Below, piece after piece: positions 25,633 to 36,313 of a DNA stretch of 64,000 nt. This DNA is from Crocodylus rhombifer (Eukaryota; Chordata; Crocodylia; Crocodylidae). Both the position numbers and the translations under genes were made by a program. The DNA lies in NCBI GenBank assembly GCA_038503035.1, contig JAVSML010025232.1:124001-188000 (forward strand), given 5' to 3'. A model generated the notes under the pieces. It had not been told where the DNA came from. It worked only from the letters and a program-made list of their open reading frames with translations, and ran no database searches. Numbering within the stretch: position 1 is the stretch's first letter; every line of letters begins with the position of its first letter.

Positions 25633-25865
25633 TTTTCAGTGCTTCTTAATCCTGGAACATTCTCAAGTAAATCACTAAACAAAGATATTGATAAGAGCAC
25701 CACAGCATACACCATATATTCTCATATACATCACAAAATGGAAAAAAAATAAAAATAAAAATCAGCTGCTGGAAACGGGTATATATTATAAACAAGAAAA
25801 CACAATAATAGCAGTTGCTTCTGGAAAAACTTCTACCAAGGGAAAGGGAAAGTATAGATTTCATA

Positions 25866-27515
25866 GATTTCACAGACATTAGGGCTAGAAGAGACCTTGG
25901 AAGATCACTGAGTCCAGTCCAGCCCCCCCACCCAAAGGGCAGGAAGTCAGCTCAGGTCAAAGGATCCCAGCAAGATAAGCACCCAATTTGCTCCTGAAGG
26001 AGTTCAATGTAGGTGCCTAAACAACCTCTGATGGCAGGCTGTTCCAGACCTTGGGGGCTCGGACAGTAAAGAAATTCTTCCTTATAACCAGCCTGAAACG
26101 GTCTTGCAGGAGTTTCTAACTGCTTGACCTCATCATCCCTTGGGGCGCTCTGGTGAACAACCGTTCCCCCAGATACAAGTGGTCACCCCTGATAAACTTA
26201 TAGGTGGCCATTAGATCACCCCTAAGCCTGTGCTTTTGCAGACTAAAGAGCCCCATGCCTCTCAGCCTGTCATCGTAAGGTCTGTTTTCCTGACCTCTGA
26301 CCATGTGTGTGGCTCTCCTCTGGACTCTCTCACACTTCTCCACATCCTTTTTGAATTGTGGAGCCCAAAACTGGACGTAGTACTCCAGCTGCAGCCTCAC
26401 CAAGGCTGAGTACAAGGGGAGAATGACATCCCGGGATTTGCCTGAGAAGCATCTATGCCAGCATTTTGCTTGCTTTACTAGCCGCAGCATCACATTGCAG
26501 GCGCATGTTCATCTTGTGGTCAATGATGACACCCAAGTCTCTTTCTTCCGTAGTGCTAGCCAGTGTAGCACTGCCGAGCTTATAAGCGTGCTGCAGGTTT
26601 TGCCTCCCAAGGTGGAGAACCTTGCATTTTTTGGTGTTAAACACCATCAGGTTCTCGTCCACCCATTTCCTGAGCCTGTCCAGGTCAGCCTGGATCACCC
26701 ACCTGTCTTCAGGTGTGGATGCTTTGCCCCAGAGTTTGGTGTCATCGGCGAACTTGGCCAGTCTGTTTCTGACTCCAATGTCCACATCATTAATGAAGAT
26801 CTTGAACAATATGGGTCCAAGGACAGAGCCTTGGGGGACCCCACTGGTCACAGGGCAACATGATGAGTGACTGCCATCAATTACTACCCTCTGGGTCCGA
26901 CCATGGAGCCAATTTCCCAGCTAGCGGATCATGGTGGACCCAAGGCCACAATTGGTCAGTTTCGCCAAGAGGTGGTCATGGGATACCAGACTGAAGGCTT
27001 TTTTGAAGTCAAGATATATGACATCAACTTCTTCTCCCTTGTCCAGGTGATGGGTCACTGGTCATAGAAGGAAATGAAACTGGTCAAGTAAGACCTACCC
27101 ACAACAAACTCATGCTGGCTATCCCTTAGGATGCTGGTGTTGGCCAGTCCATTAAGGATGACCTCTCTAATAAACTTTTCCAACATCTTCCCTGGGATAG
27201 AAGTCAGGCTGATGGGCCTATAGATAGCCAGATCCACTTTCCTCCCTTTCTTGAAGATCGGCACCACATTGGCCTTCTTTCAGTCTTCAGGCACTACACC
27301 AGAGTGCCAGGAGTTTTCAAAGGTCCGTGCCAGAGGCTGGGCTATGATGCTCACCAGCTTCTTGAATACCTGGGGTGTAGATTGTCAGGGCCAGCTGACT
27401 TGAAGGTATCCAGTCTCTCAAGGTGTTCCTTCACAAGGTCAGCATTAATGGAAGCCAGGGGATCTCCCTTACCCAGACCTCCCTGTTCCATAGTGGGCAT
27501 GGACATCCCATGGGA
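25866..27515 (-). mobile_element. CR1 LINE, 5'-truncated, broken ORF2 (copy 7)
   Basis: Minus-strand frames give KSAGPDNLHP and VKEHLERLDTF (27351-27515), GRKVDLAIYRPISLTSIPGKML, VGRSYLTSFISFYDQ, then [59 protein letters not shown] and the C-terminal RVQRRATHMVRGQENRPYDDRLRG. It is closest to copy 3 and shares its ASTPEDR segment. At least three frame breaks are present, but the FADD catalytic motif is intact. The 5' truncation is near 27515. Confidence 0.9.
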
Positions 27516-27519
27516 CATT

Positions 27520-29010
27520 CCTCTCCTTTTCCTTCCTCTGCTGTCTCTTCTCTGCTTCAAGGGCAAGGCACTTTACTTCGAAATGGGCTGCCACTTGGTT
27601 GAGGTTGCAGTACAATCAGGTTTGGCAGGCAGCTCCTCCCAGCTCTTGATGTCAGCCTCTGTTTTCTTCAGGTATACCTTCACTATGTTCTTGTAGCACT
27701 TCCCCTGGCCACCACGAGATCCCCATCCATTACTATGCTGGAAGCAGAACACTTGCTTTGGGATTCAAGATTCAGACACCTGTGCAACGTTCAGTCCAGA
27801 GAAGCTGGTGCTTGAGGATCACTGACTCAATGCCAGGAACACTGGTTTCAGTAAGGATGCTGGTGTTTGTGCTGTGATCTTGCCATTTGATGTGAAGGAT
27901 TTTTCAAGGGCATCATTAACAATGCCTCTCCAGGCTTATGAGATGAATATAGGTCACCCATGTTTCACATATGCAGAAGTGAGTGGGAATGATGACTACG
28001 TTGTAGACCTGGATCTTGGTGTATTTTTGAAGATTGTGATGAATCAAGACACACCAAAGCAATTTCCCAGAGGCATTTGCACACTGGATCCTGTGCCGGA
28101 TCTCCTCATCAATGCTCAGTCTCAGAGAAGTGGCTACCGAGGTATGGAAAGTGCTTGATTAGCTCCAGGATCTTTCCCTAAATGGTAATTTGGAGAGAAG
28201 TCACATTCAGAGCCCAGGACAGGCTGACAGAGCCCTTAGTCTTCTTGACTTTGAGGAGGCCCAAAGTTTGGTAGGCTTCTCCAAAGAGATCCAGCATGGT
28301 CTGGAGGTATTCCTCACTGTGTGCAAGGATGGCACAGTCATCGGCATATTAAAAGTCAATGGGTATTTATAGAGTACTTTGGTCTTCGAACAAAAACATC
28401 CCAGGTTGAAGAGTCCTCCATCCATTCAGTACTTAAATGTCAATTCCGCAAGGAAGACAGTCCTTAATGAGTAGGGACCCACTTAATTCATGATTTCACA
28501 AAAACTGCAAAATCTGGGATTGCCCATGAAATCCACAAAATCGACAAAAAAAAAAACTTAATAAAAATAAAAGGCTGGCGCCAGTCATCCTGGGTGCCAG
28601 GAGGGGAAGGCACTGGTTGGTGGGACAGCATGAAGCAGCAGACAAGATGGCAGCCATTCCCTTGTCCTCCCTCCCCCTGCCAGGGCCTCTCCGCCAATCA
28701 GCACCCTGTGGTGCAGGGTGGCACAAACAGCAGCAAGCAATCAAGATGGAGGCCACCCCTCATCCCTCCTCCTGCCTCTATGTCCATCAATGCCAAAGAG
28801 CGGGGGCCATAATGAAACGGCTGCAAAATCAGCTCTACACGCTGCAGGCAGGTAACAAAAAACCCTTTATCTCACCACAATTTAAGTAGGTCCCTATTGA
28901 TGAGAACCAGGATAATCATCCAAAAGATGGAGAATAAAGTTGGGGTAATGAAGCATCCTTGCTTGATTCCAGCTCAGATGGCAAATGGATCTGTCTCCCA
29001 ACATGCTTCT
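27520..29010 (-). pseudogene. Non-CR1 LINE reverse transcriptase fragment
   Basis: The minus-strand reading gives GIKQGC (28953-28970), YADDCAILAHSEEYL (YADD codons at 28337-28348), then wording close to LGLLKVKKTK, an F-x-YLGSHFS phrase, a C-ETW phrase and KILHIKWQDHSTN. These motifs occur in a non-LTR retrotransposon RT group clearly different from CR1, which has FADD and QGSVLGP. I cannot fix the clade by eye. A hAT MITE (28472-28896) has inserted between the GIKQGC and YADD motifs. Stops are frequent, so the copy is old. Neither end was located precisely. Confidence 0.75.
28472..28896. mobile_element. hAT-type MITE inserted into LINE
   Basis: The termini TAGGGACCCACTTAA and TTAAGTAGGTCCCTA match as an inverted repeat at 14 of 15 positions. 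Flanking 8-mers ttaatgag (28464-28471) and ttgatgag (28897-28904) match at 7 of 8. The 425-bp body has GGCAGCCATTCC-like GC-rich sequence and no transposase. The target duplication length points to the hAT superfamily. Confidence 0.85.
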
Positions 29011-29747
29011 TGGACCAGGTGGGCACCCATGCCGGGTGCCTCCACACTGGGTCCAGCACAATACACAGCAGCAAGGGACCTGACATGGAGGCTGCTGACA
29101 GAGGAACTGTGGGAGCGCATCTCTCAAGCTTCAGGAGTGCGCCAGATGGGGACCAGAGAAAGTGAAACTGGTAGATCCTGAGATAGAAGAGGAGAGCCCG
29201 GGAAGAGCCACAGGGGCTGCTTACCAGCAGCTGCAGAAGGTTGGCAAGGGAAGCCACAGAGAGGCTCCAGCATGCTTTAAAAGCGTGTGCTAGATGCAAG
29301 GGGTGGGGGGGCCCCCAGCTGCTTCTGGTTTTGCTGAAAGCAGAGCTTCCTTCAAAAGCAAGTTGGCAATCAGCTGGCATCAGAGAAGCCAGGGAAGTCT
29401 GGCACCAGCAAACACAGCTGCATGCCAGGGAAGACCAGCATGAAGGCAGGCAAGCTGCGGAAGACTGCCACCAGCAGACACGCCTGCACACTGGAGAGGA
29501 CTGGCATGAAGGCAGGCAAATCAAGGAGAATCCACACTGGCAGTCAGGCCAGCATGCCGGTACGAACTAAGAAGCAAGATGTTCAAGCCCAGTTACCTGG
29601 AGAAGTGCCTGGCAAGAGGGGCGACAGAGTAAGACCACAAACTGAGGATTTCCCTGAAAGGCGCTACAACCAAGAATGGAAGTTCTGTGAACCGAGACAC
29701 ACAGCTGTGAGTTTACCAAAGCTACCACTTCTTTTCTAACTTAAATT
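29011..29747 (+). other. Unclassified region with a short coding-like repeat
   Basis: Beyond the LINE fragment the sequence is moderately GC-rich. A plus-strand frame of 109 codons (29241-29570) carries a 22-residue tandem repeat with the pattern HQQT-LH--ED-HEGRQ. No protein family is recognised, and no splice sites or start context argue for a gene. Confidence 0.4.
29403..29550. repeat. 66-bp imperfect tandem repeat (about 2.3 units)
   Basis: Two adjacent units share ACCAGCA-ACAC-CTGCA and GCATGAAGGCAGGCAA, with a partial third unit (CACACTGGCAGTCAGGCCAG). The period is 66 bp, so a reading frame is kept. Confidence 0.65.
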
Positions 29748-30227
29748 AGAATCACAGAATCAATGAGTCGGAAGGGACCTAGACAGATCATCTAGTCCGA
29801 CCCCCTGCCATGGCCAGGAAGAAGCACTGGGTGTGGCAGGGATCATCAGACCCCAGCCAGGTGCCGATCCAGTCTCCTTTTGAAGATCTCCAGGGAAGGT
29901 GAGAGCACCACCTCTCTGGGGAGCCTATTCCAGGCTCTGGCCACCCTTACAGTGAAGTAGTTCTTCCTAATATCTAACCTAAACCTATCCTCCCTCAGCT
30001 TGTGTCCATTGTTCCTGGTGACTCCAAGGGGGGCCCTGGTGAACAGACTTTCCCCGAGTCCCTGCTGCTGGCCCCCCAATAAAGTTGTAGGCAGCCACAA
30101 GATCCCCCCTCAGTCTCCTCTTGCGGAGAGTGAAGAGATTCAGATCCCTCAGCCTCTCTTCACAGGGCTGGCCACAGAGGCCCTCAACCATACGAGTGGC
30201 CTACAACTGTACAAGTGGCCCTCACTG
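29748..30227 (-). mobile_element. CR1 LINE 3' fragment (copy 8)
   Basis: It begins GAATCACAGAATCAATGAGT on the plus strand and reads on the minus strand [26 protein letters not shown], then KNYFTVRVARAWNRLPREVV, the CR1 C-terminus. It is 5'-truncated. At its right side the phrase GAGTGGCCTACAACTGTACAAGTGGCC is a small local duplication. Confidence 0.85.
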
Positions 30228-30411
30228 AATTAGATTAATCTATTGTACACAACAATATCTGGACCTATATGAAAAGGCCTTTGAGTTCACGCTAAAGTAA
30301 CACCTGGTTGGTGTAAGGACAGGGTAAAAGGGTAGGTAGGAGTCCTGAGGAAGCAGTCAACAATCTTGCCTGAAAGTTCCAACCTTCCTCTCTAAACAAA
30401 TAAAATCTGAG

Positions 30412-30575
30412 TTGTCATGTGCAAGCTTTTGGGCACAAACACCCTTCTTCAGTGTAGACTCTCTCCAATGCCTGAAGAAGGGTGTTTGTGCCCACAAGCC
30501 TGCAAAAAACATTTTTTCCAACTACTTAGTTGGTCTAATAAAAGAGATCACATTTGCCCAAAAAACCTTGTCTGC
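30412..30575 (+). mobile_element. Penelope-like element tail with inverted hairpin
   Basis: Arms at 30421-30452 and 30472-30503 (32 nt each, 30 matching) are inverted around a 19-nt loop. The right arm reads CTGAAGAAGGGTGTTTGTGC, followed by the usual tail TTGGTCTAATAAAAGAGATC. The same tail closes the PLE copies at 12.9, 33.4 and 52.6 kb. Confidence 0.75.
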
Positions 30576-31443
30576 CTTAAAAACATATTGGGCATTTTTA
30601 TTCACATTATTGATCCACAGATAATAATCTAGTATTTCAATGTTTCAGATAACATTTAGTATCCTTATGGAAGTTGTAAGATTTATCTTGATAAGAACCC
30701 ACAATTTCAAATCAAGCTACTGCAAGAAAATGTATTTTGGCATGACATCAGATGTAAGAGCAAGACCACAAGTATTTCTGTCCTATAAAACAAATACAGT
30801 GCCTATAAATCTTCTTCAGTGATTAAATACTTCTAGTGGTCCAAAAACATAAACTTGCATTCCCTGCACATTCCATGTTCCTCCCATTTTTGCCTTGGCT
30901 CCAATCCAAACCTAATTTCCATGGAGCACCTTGCTGCTCATCCCCAGATAGTGTTCTGCTTTCTAGCAGGGAAAGCAGTACTTCTAGAGACTTTGAGTCA
31001 TCATTAGCTTCTTGAAGCAGTCGTACTCCAGAGCACAAAGCTATGCAGGGTGGAAATGGAGAAAGGTCTGTGAATTTCAGACTTTCAAAAATAATGACAC
31101 TAGCTTAAAATAAGGCATGTTTAAAATAAAGCATTTTGTTAAATAATTCTACTATCTTATTTACCCCTCCTTATGTTGTAGTTTTGGGAGAAGTTGTTTT
31201 CATGTGTTACTGTAACCAAGGGGGAAAAAATTAAAAAGTTAAAATATTCTTACCTAATCACCTGCCTCTAGGAGCTGGGTTTTTAAAGAAAAATGCCCAG
31301 ATCACACAAATCATAAAAAATTTATGAGGTGGCTGCAATAAAGAAAAGTACTCCACACCCTCTGTCCCTGAATCTCACAGCTTCCAAAACCACCTTGCTA
31401 CTGCTTCCTATGAAGCAAATACCACCGTTCTAAGTGGCAGCAG
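30576..31443. other. Intron, no feature seen
   Basis: AT-rich intron between a PLE tail and TIR copy B, without exon or repeat signatures. Confidence 0.55.
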
Positions 31444-32240
31444 GGCTAGGGACAGAAGTTACACATAAACCAGTTTAAGTGAACAGAAACTGGTTTACAC
31501 CTGTAATAGAACAGAAGCTCAGTGCACATAAATCAGTTTCAAAGTGGCTGAAACTCGTTTAAGATAAACCTAGTTGAATGCGGTCAAACTAGTTTATGAA
31601 ACTTCTGTCCCAGACCCCTTCCTAGTTCAAGTTAAAGCATAGTCCCTAAGCATCCCAGCATGTCTTGCAGCCCTGGGCTGGCCTGGGCTGTCTGCTCCAG
31701 AGAGCAGGGCTCTCCACCCCTCTGCTCTCTAGCTGGAGCAGTGAGGGCTGGCTGACAAGGGGGAGGTGGGGGCAAGCCCAGCTAGGTATGCAGCCTAGTC
31801 TGCAGGTGGGGACTGCCTCCCCCCAGCAAACCCTGGCTGGGGGCTGGGGCTGGGGGGTTAAACACCCCTTCTGGCCACTCAAGCTTACTCTGGCTGCAAC
31901 TGTGGACTACAAATCCCAGAGTCACCTGGAAGCAGGAAAAGGAAGTGATGAGCAACCCTGCAGAGTCCTGCTGATATAATTTTTGGGCTGCAAATACCAG
32001 AGACCTCAGGGGAGCAGGAAGAGGAAGAGAATACACAGGTCATGCTGGCTACGTGCCAGAAAGCCATGCTCTAGTGCCCTCTGGCTTCTGGCCTGAGCGA
32101 CTGCAGGCATGTGGCTACATTTTCTGAATCAAAGGTAAATGTCTGTTCACTTCTGTTTTAGTTTAATCTCTTCAACTTAAACTAACCTGCCAAGACTGAA
32201 TCAATTCAGCCTCACGCTTTTTGACTGTCTGTACTTAGTC
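31444..32240 (+). mobile_element. Non-autonomous TIR DNA transposon, copy B
   Basis: It begins GGCTAGGGACAGAAGTTACA and ends near TGTCTGTACTTAGTCC, matching the ends of copies A and C. AAACCAGTTT and AAACTGGTTT words fill the outer 200 bp. The middle holds a degenerate direct duplication of about 80 bp built on CAAATCCCAGAG. No transposase frame is present. Confidence 0.75.
31906..31918 (+). promoter_or_regulatory. ZNF143/THAP11-type motif inside TIR copy B
   Basis: ACTACAAATCCCA fits the published ACTAYRnnnCCCR promoter motif bound by ZNF143. It recurs at 48516-48528 in copy C. Binding in this intronic setting is untested. Confidence 0.35.
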
Positions 32241-33214
32241 CAGAAGGCTAAGGTCTGATACTGGAGCAGCTCTTTGGATACTTCAGAAGTCACATGCCTA
32301 AACAATATGAGAATCATTAAATTACGTGACTAAAATGTAATATCTTTCTCCAGTTCGTATGATTCTGTATTTGTCTGAAAGGTATACTTAGGTAATTTTT
32401 AGAATGCAAAATTACAGTTAAATGAAACAAATAAAAACAACCCGTGACTCAACCTTGACACACTAATAACCATATAACATTCTTTGATTCATGAGGACTG
32501 GAAGTACTTGCAGATGTAGAATGAGTGCGTGGTTATGGACTGAATGTTATCTTGGCTTATTAGGATAAAACATACCACCCTTCTGAAACAAAAAAATGAA
32601 CAAAAAACACTATGTAGGAAAGGTTTCAAACTGGCAACTTCTTTCTTATCCTGAACAACCCATGACACTAACTGAACACAGGTCTTGAATACATAGAATT
32701 TAACTTTTTAAGCTAAACCAGAAATCCAGATTAATCAAGAAAGGGCACAATCAGCAAATGACAATTTGCATTGTTTCATGTCTGGAGGAAGACAGGCCAT
32801 TAATTAATTACAATCATTTTTCAATTTTGAAATCTCAGTAGGCTCTTAGCAAGTATTAACATTTCATTTCACATCATTTACAGAGTGTGTGCAATTAGGC
32901 AGAACATCTCAAAGTAAAGCTGTTCTATGTAAGAGAAAAATACTTTGAGAGTAGGGTGCTCAAATTCAGCATTTACATAATTTAAATACAAACAGAATCC
33001 AGCAGGGTCTACCTAAACCTAATATCTGTATGCTATTTTATTATGGATATATCTGTTCTGGGTCCGTAGTTGAGGCCGAGTTGATGTTTTTCACTTAGAA
33101 GCATAAATTAACCTCTTTTTTACTCTGAATATGGAATGAATTTTGCAAATATACATGAAAATCAATTAATTTATAATTAATTTATTAATTAAAATGGTTC
33201 CTTTAAAAAGTGAG
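32241..33214. other. AT-rich intron, no feature seen
   Basis: Contains TTAATTAATT-rich stretches near 32800 and 33170-33195, but no recognisable element. Confidence 0.5.
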
Positions 33215-33540
33215 AAACTCTCTTGATTTTATCCTGAATGATACCTCAAATTATGTAAAAAATTGGCAGAGAAATGGAATCGATGTACAATTGATGGCAT
33301 TTAGCACAGTTCTCAAAGACACTCTCATGGACCCAGAGCGGCAGCCTTCCATCTTCAGCTCCCTCTGTGCAAAAATTAAGTTTATTTCCTACCTATGGTA
33401 GCTTTTTACCATCTTGTACCATCTATATTTCTTCCATACCCTGACAAAGGGACTTTGATCCCGAAAGCTTGCAGAAAAGGACAATTTTCTTGTAATTTCC
33501 CAGTTGTTCTAATAAAAAGTATCACTTTGGAACCAAGAGT
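33215..33540 (+). mobile_element. Penelope-like element 3' fragment with hammerhead-like core
   Basis: The tail reads CTGACAAAGGGACTTTGATC followed by CCGAAAGCTTGCAG, then the usual GTTCTAATAAAAAGTATCAC. CUGACAA, a GGGA/UCCC stem and GAAA (33441-33466) resemble the core of the hammerhead motifs described in PLEs. The upstream 200 bp may be the decayed 3' end of the same element. No endonuclease motif is visible. Confidence 0.55.
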
Positions 33541-34277
33541 TCTAGTTTTTTGTATGTCTGGTTAGTATAGAAGTAGCCATAAGATCCAGAGAACACAGTC
33601 ACCAATTTTCCTCCAAGTCAGTTACCCTCATCACGGATGGCACAGGACCCTGGGGTACTGCCAGATCCTTTGAAGGGTGCCACAAGGTGTAAGGAGGTAA
33701 ACTGGTAAGTGCAGGCTCAGGTTTGTCCCTGCCTGGCTGACCCTCTCCCCGCACTACAAGGAGGTAAGTACTATAATATACTCATTAGTTTTTCAAACTG
33801 GACGCCACTCATTTCACAAAAGTTATGGACTGATGCCTCAAGTTGAATGAGGGGTGCTCTGAATCCAATAAGGTTGTGAACAGTGATGTTGTAATTAGAT
33901 GCATGATGGCACTTTAAGTGACCACCCTGATTTTTTTGAACAGATATAAAGTCAGGTTTCCAGTATCCAAGATTAGTTAGAGCTACAATCCACAGGCTGG
34001 ATCTGGCCCCCAAAACAAGTGGATCTGGCATATGGCAAAGGACATCTGCAGCAAATAGCTTGGCCCAGCACACCCCCTTCCCTGGCTTGCACCTTGCTGC
34101 TGATCCAGTGTTTTCAAGGCCTGATCTCATATCCTCCAGTTAATACTCAAGACCCATGAATGTAAGCTAACCTTAGTGCACTGGAGCTAATGGCCATAAA
34201 AAACCTAATACGCAACTGGTAATACCAAATTGCCTAAATGCTCTAGAACCTTTACAAATCCTGAATTTTGGATGTTT
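33541..34277. repeat. Intron with decayed hAT-like fragments
   Basis: CCAGATCCTTTGAAGGGTGC (about 33660) and CACAGGCTGGATCTGGCCCC (about 33989) are phrases common in hAT MITEs, here without intact termini. The rest is featureless. Confidence 0.4.
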
Positions 34278-34285
34278 GCTAAGAG

Positions 34286-34587
34286 CAGGGATTGGCAACC
34301 TAAAGCCTGCAGGCTGAATCAGGCACACAAAGAGCCCAGGAAGGTCCAGCCCAACACAGAGGAACCCATGGCATGGGTTTGTATTGTACCACCCATCCCC
34401 TCCACAGCACTACCCTCCATTGTGAACCTGCTGCTCTGCTGTGTCTACACTTATCCCCAGAGCTGCAGGGGATCAGCAGTGAAGGTAAGAACAAGCAGCT
34501 GGCCACTTCAGGGGGTGGAAATGTACAGCCCATGTTGGGAGCTGGGTTGCAAACAGTAGCCCACACTGCAAAGAGTTGCCACCCCCT
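34286..34587. mobile_element. hAT-type MITE with perfect target duplication
   Basis: It starts CAGGGATTGGCAACC and ends GTTGCCACCCCCT, with an exact 8-bp duplication gctaagag at 34278-34285 and 34588-34595. It is 302 bp, has a GC-rich middle and no transposase. Confidence 0.88.
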
Positions 34588-34595
34588 GCTAAGAG

Positions 34596-36308
34596 AATTT
34601 GGAACTTTTCATCTTCTGTGTTGAGGACAACAGGCAGGTAATAATGTGTTCATTCTAAGACACCCAACCCAGAATAAAGAGCTAAAATCTTGGACTAAAA
34701 ACCCTACACAGAAAGGTTAGAGAGCTGTATTTTTATGTGGTCAGCCCAGGCAGCTAAATATTTTAATATGATCCTCTGGGAAAAGAACAAAGGACTAAAT
34801 GACAAAACCTATTCACCATATAGTTTACTTTTGCAAAATGTTTTGCATATTGTATATGGTAAAGCCCTAGTCTTACAAACAGATATGAGGTGGCTCCTTA
34901 TACCCAGATGAAGGCTCTGCTGAGGTCAGTACAAAGGTCTACACAGAGATGCAGAAGGGAGGCCCACATGGTTAAAAGTTACCTACAAAAAAGTCCTATC
35001 TTGCAGTAAGTTAAAATTGTTCAGAAGACATATCTATTTGTCCTTTGAAGAAGCACAATTAGCAATTGCAGCATTTTAAGACTTTCAAAACATTACTGAA
35101 AACAGGGTTTAAAAAAAGGCAAACCAGAAAAATGACCAGAATTACTTAACCTTTTGTTTACATGATATAACAACCAAATGATTAGCAATGAAAATTGCAG
35201 ATAACATAGCTCAAATTCAGGTATTCACCTATTTTTAGGCCTGCATCAAAAGCGCCACAAGGCACATAGCTAGGAAAACCCTATATAGCAACTGGTATGC
35301 CCAGATCTTCCTTGTTTTTCCTCAAAGTTTGTGGTATTTAAAGAAATATTCTAAAGGAAAGTCTAGGATTAAAAAGTGTTGTCATCTGGTTAGTGCATGA
35401 CCCCTTTACTATGTAATAAATCTGCATCAGTATGATCCAGTATTAATTAGTCCTAGTCCAGGCCAAAAATCACTGAGGGTCTGGATATGGCCCTGTCATT
35501 CTAAGAGGGCTGTAATATACATTAGAAAAGTGATTTAGTCATGGAAAAAGTATCCTTAACATGCTGATGTTTACAGCATTTAAAATGATTATGTGGGGTG
35601 GGTGGGACACCATATTTTTTATATCAATCATCAGAAGTTAACTGTGTAAGGTACATGGAAAGAAGTAAATGGAGTGTGCAAACAAAACTTACGTATCAGG
35701 ACTTCTATGTCTGTTATGTCTTGTATTGTAAGCAGAAAGCTGTTACTACTAAAAATAAATCGGTAGTAGGTACCCAAAACATAGCTAAGGCTTAGATATT
35801 TTTACAATGGGGAAATTAGTTAGACATATCCTATAATATTTTCAAAATAGGAAAAAAGAAGACTAAAAAGTACCAGATACAATATTTACAAAAATCTAAA
35901 AATTATTAAACAGACTAGTGCCAAATATGTATTATTTAAATAGTTACTTATGAAAAAAGAAGGGGGGTCATTATAGGCTGAGTTTAAGACAAGCCTCCAA
36001 GAAGAATTTTACACGCAAAGTTTAGATGAAACATCAGAATTAATTGCCAGTATCAACAATAGAAACATGATTTTTTTTTTTACTTCCCTTTTTTTTAAAT
36101 TTTGGGGGTGAATTTAGTGCTTATGGAAGAGGAGGATTAATGGCATTGACTACAGCCAAGCACACTATAATAGCTTCAATGCACAGCACTCACTGCCTGT
36201 GCATCTCATTTTCAAACTACATTAATGTTGCCAGGCTACATCACAGAACAGAATTTCTGAGTCTGAGTTGTGACTCCAAGTCAGGTAAAAAAGACAGCAT
36301 TACCATTA
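34596..36308. other. Intron, no feature seen
   Basis: AT-rich intronic sequence with poly-T near 36069-36100. No exon or repeat signature is recognised. Confidence 0.55.
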
Positions 36309-36313
36309 CTATC

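Noticed and set aside
27874..28158. 94-codon plus-strand frame
   Set aside because: It is antisense to the LINE reverse transcriptase readable on the minus strand (C-ETW and KILHIKWQD phrases).
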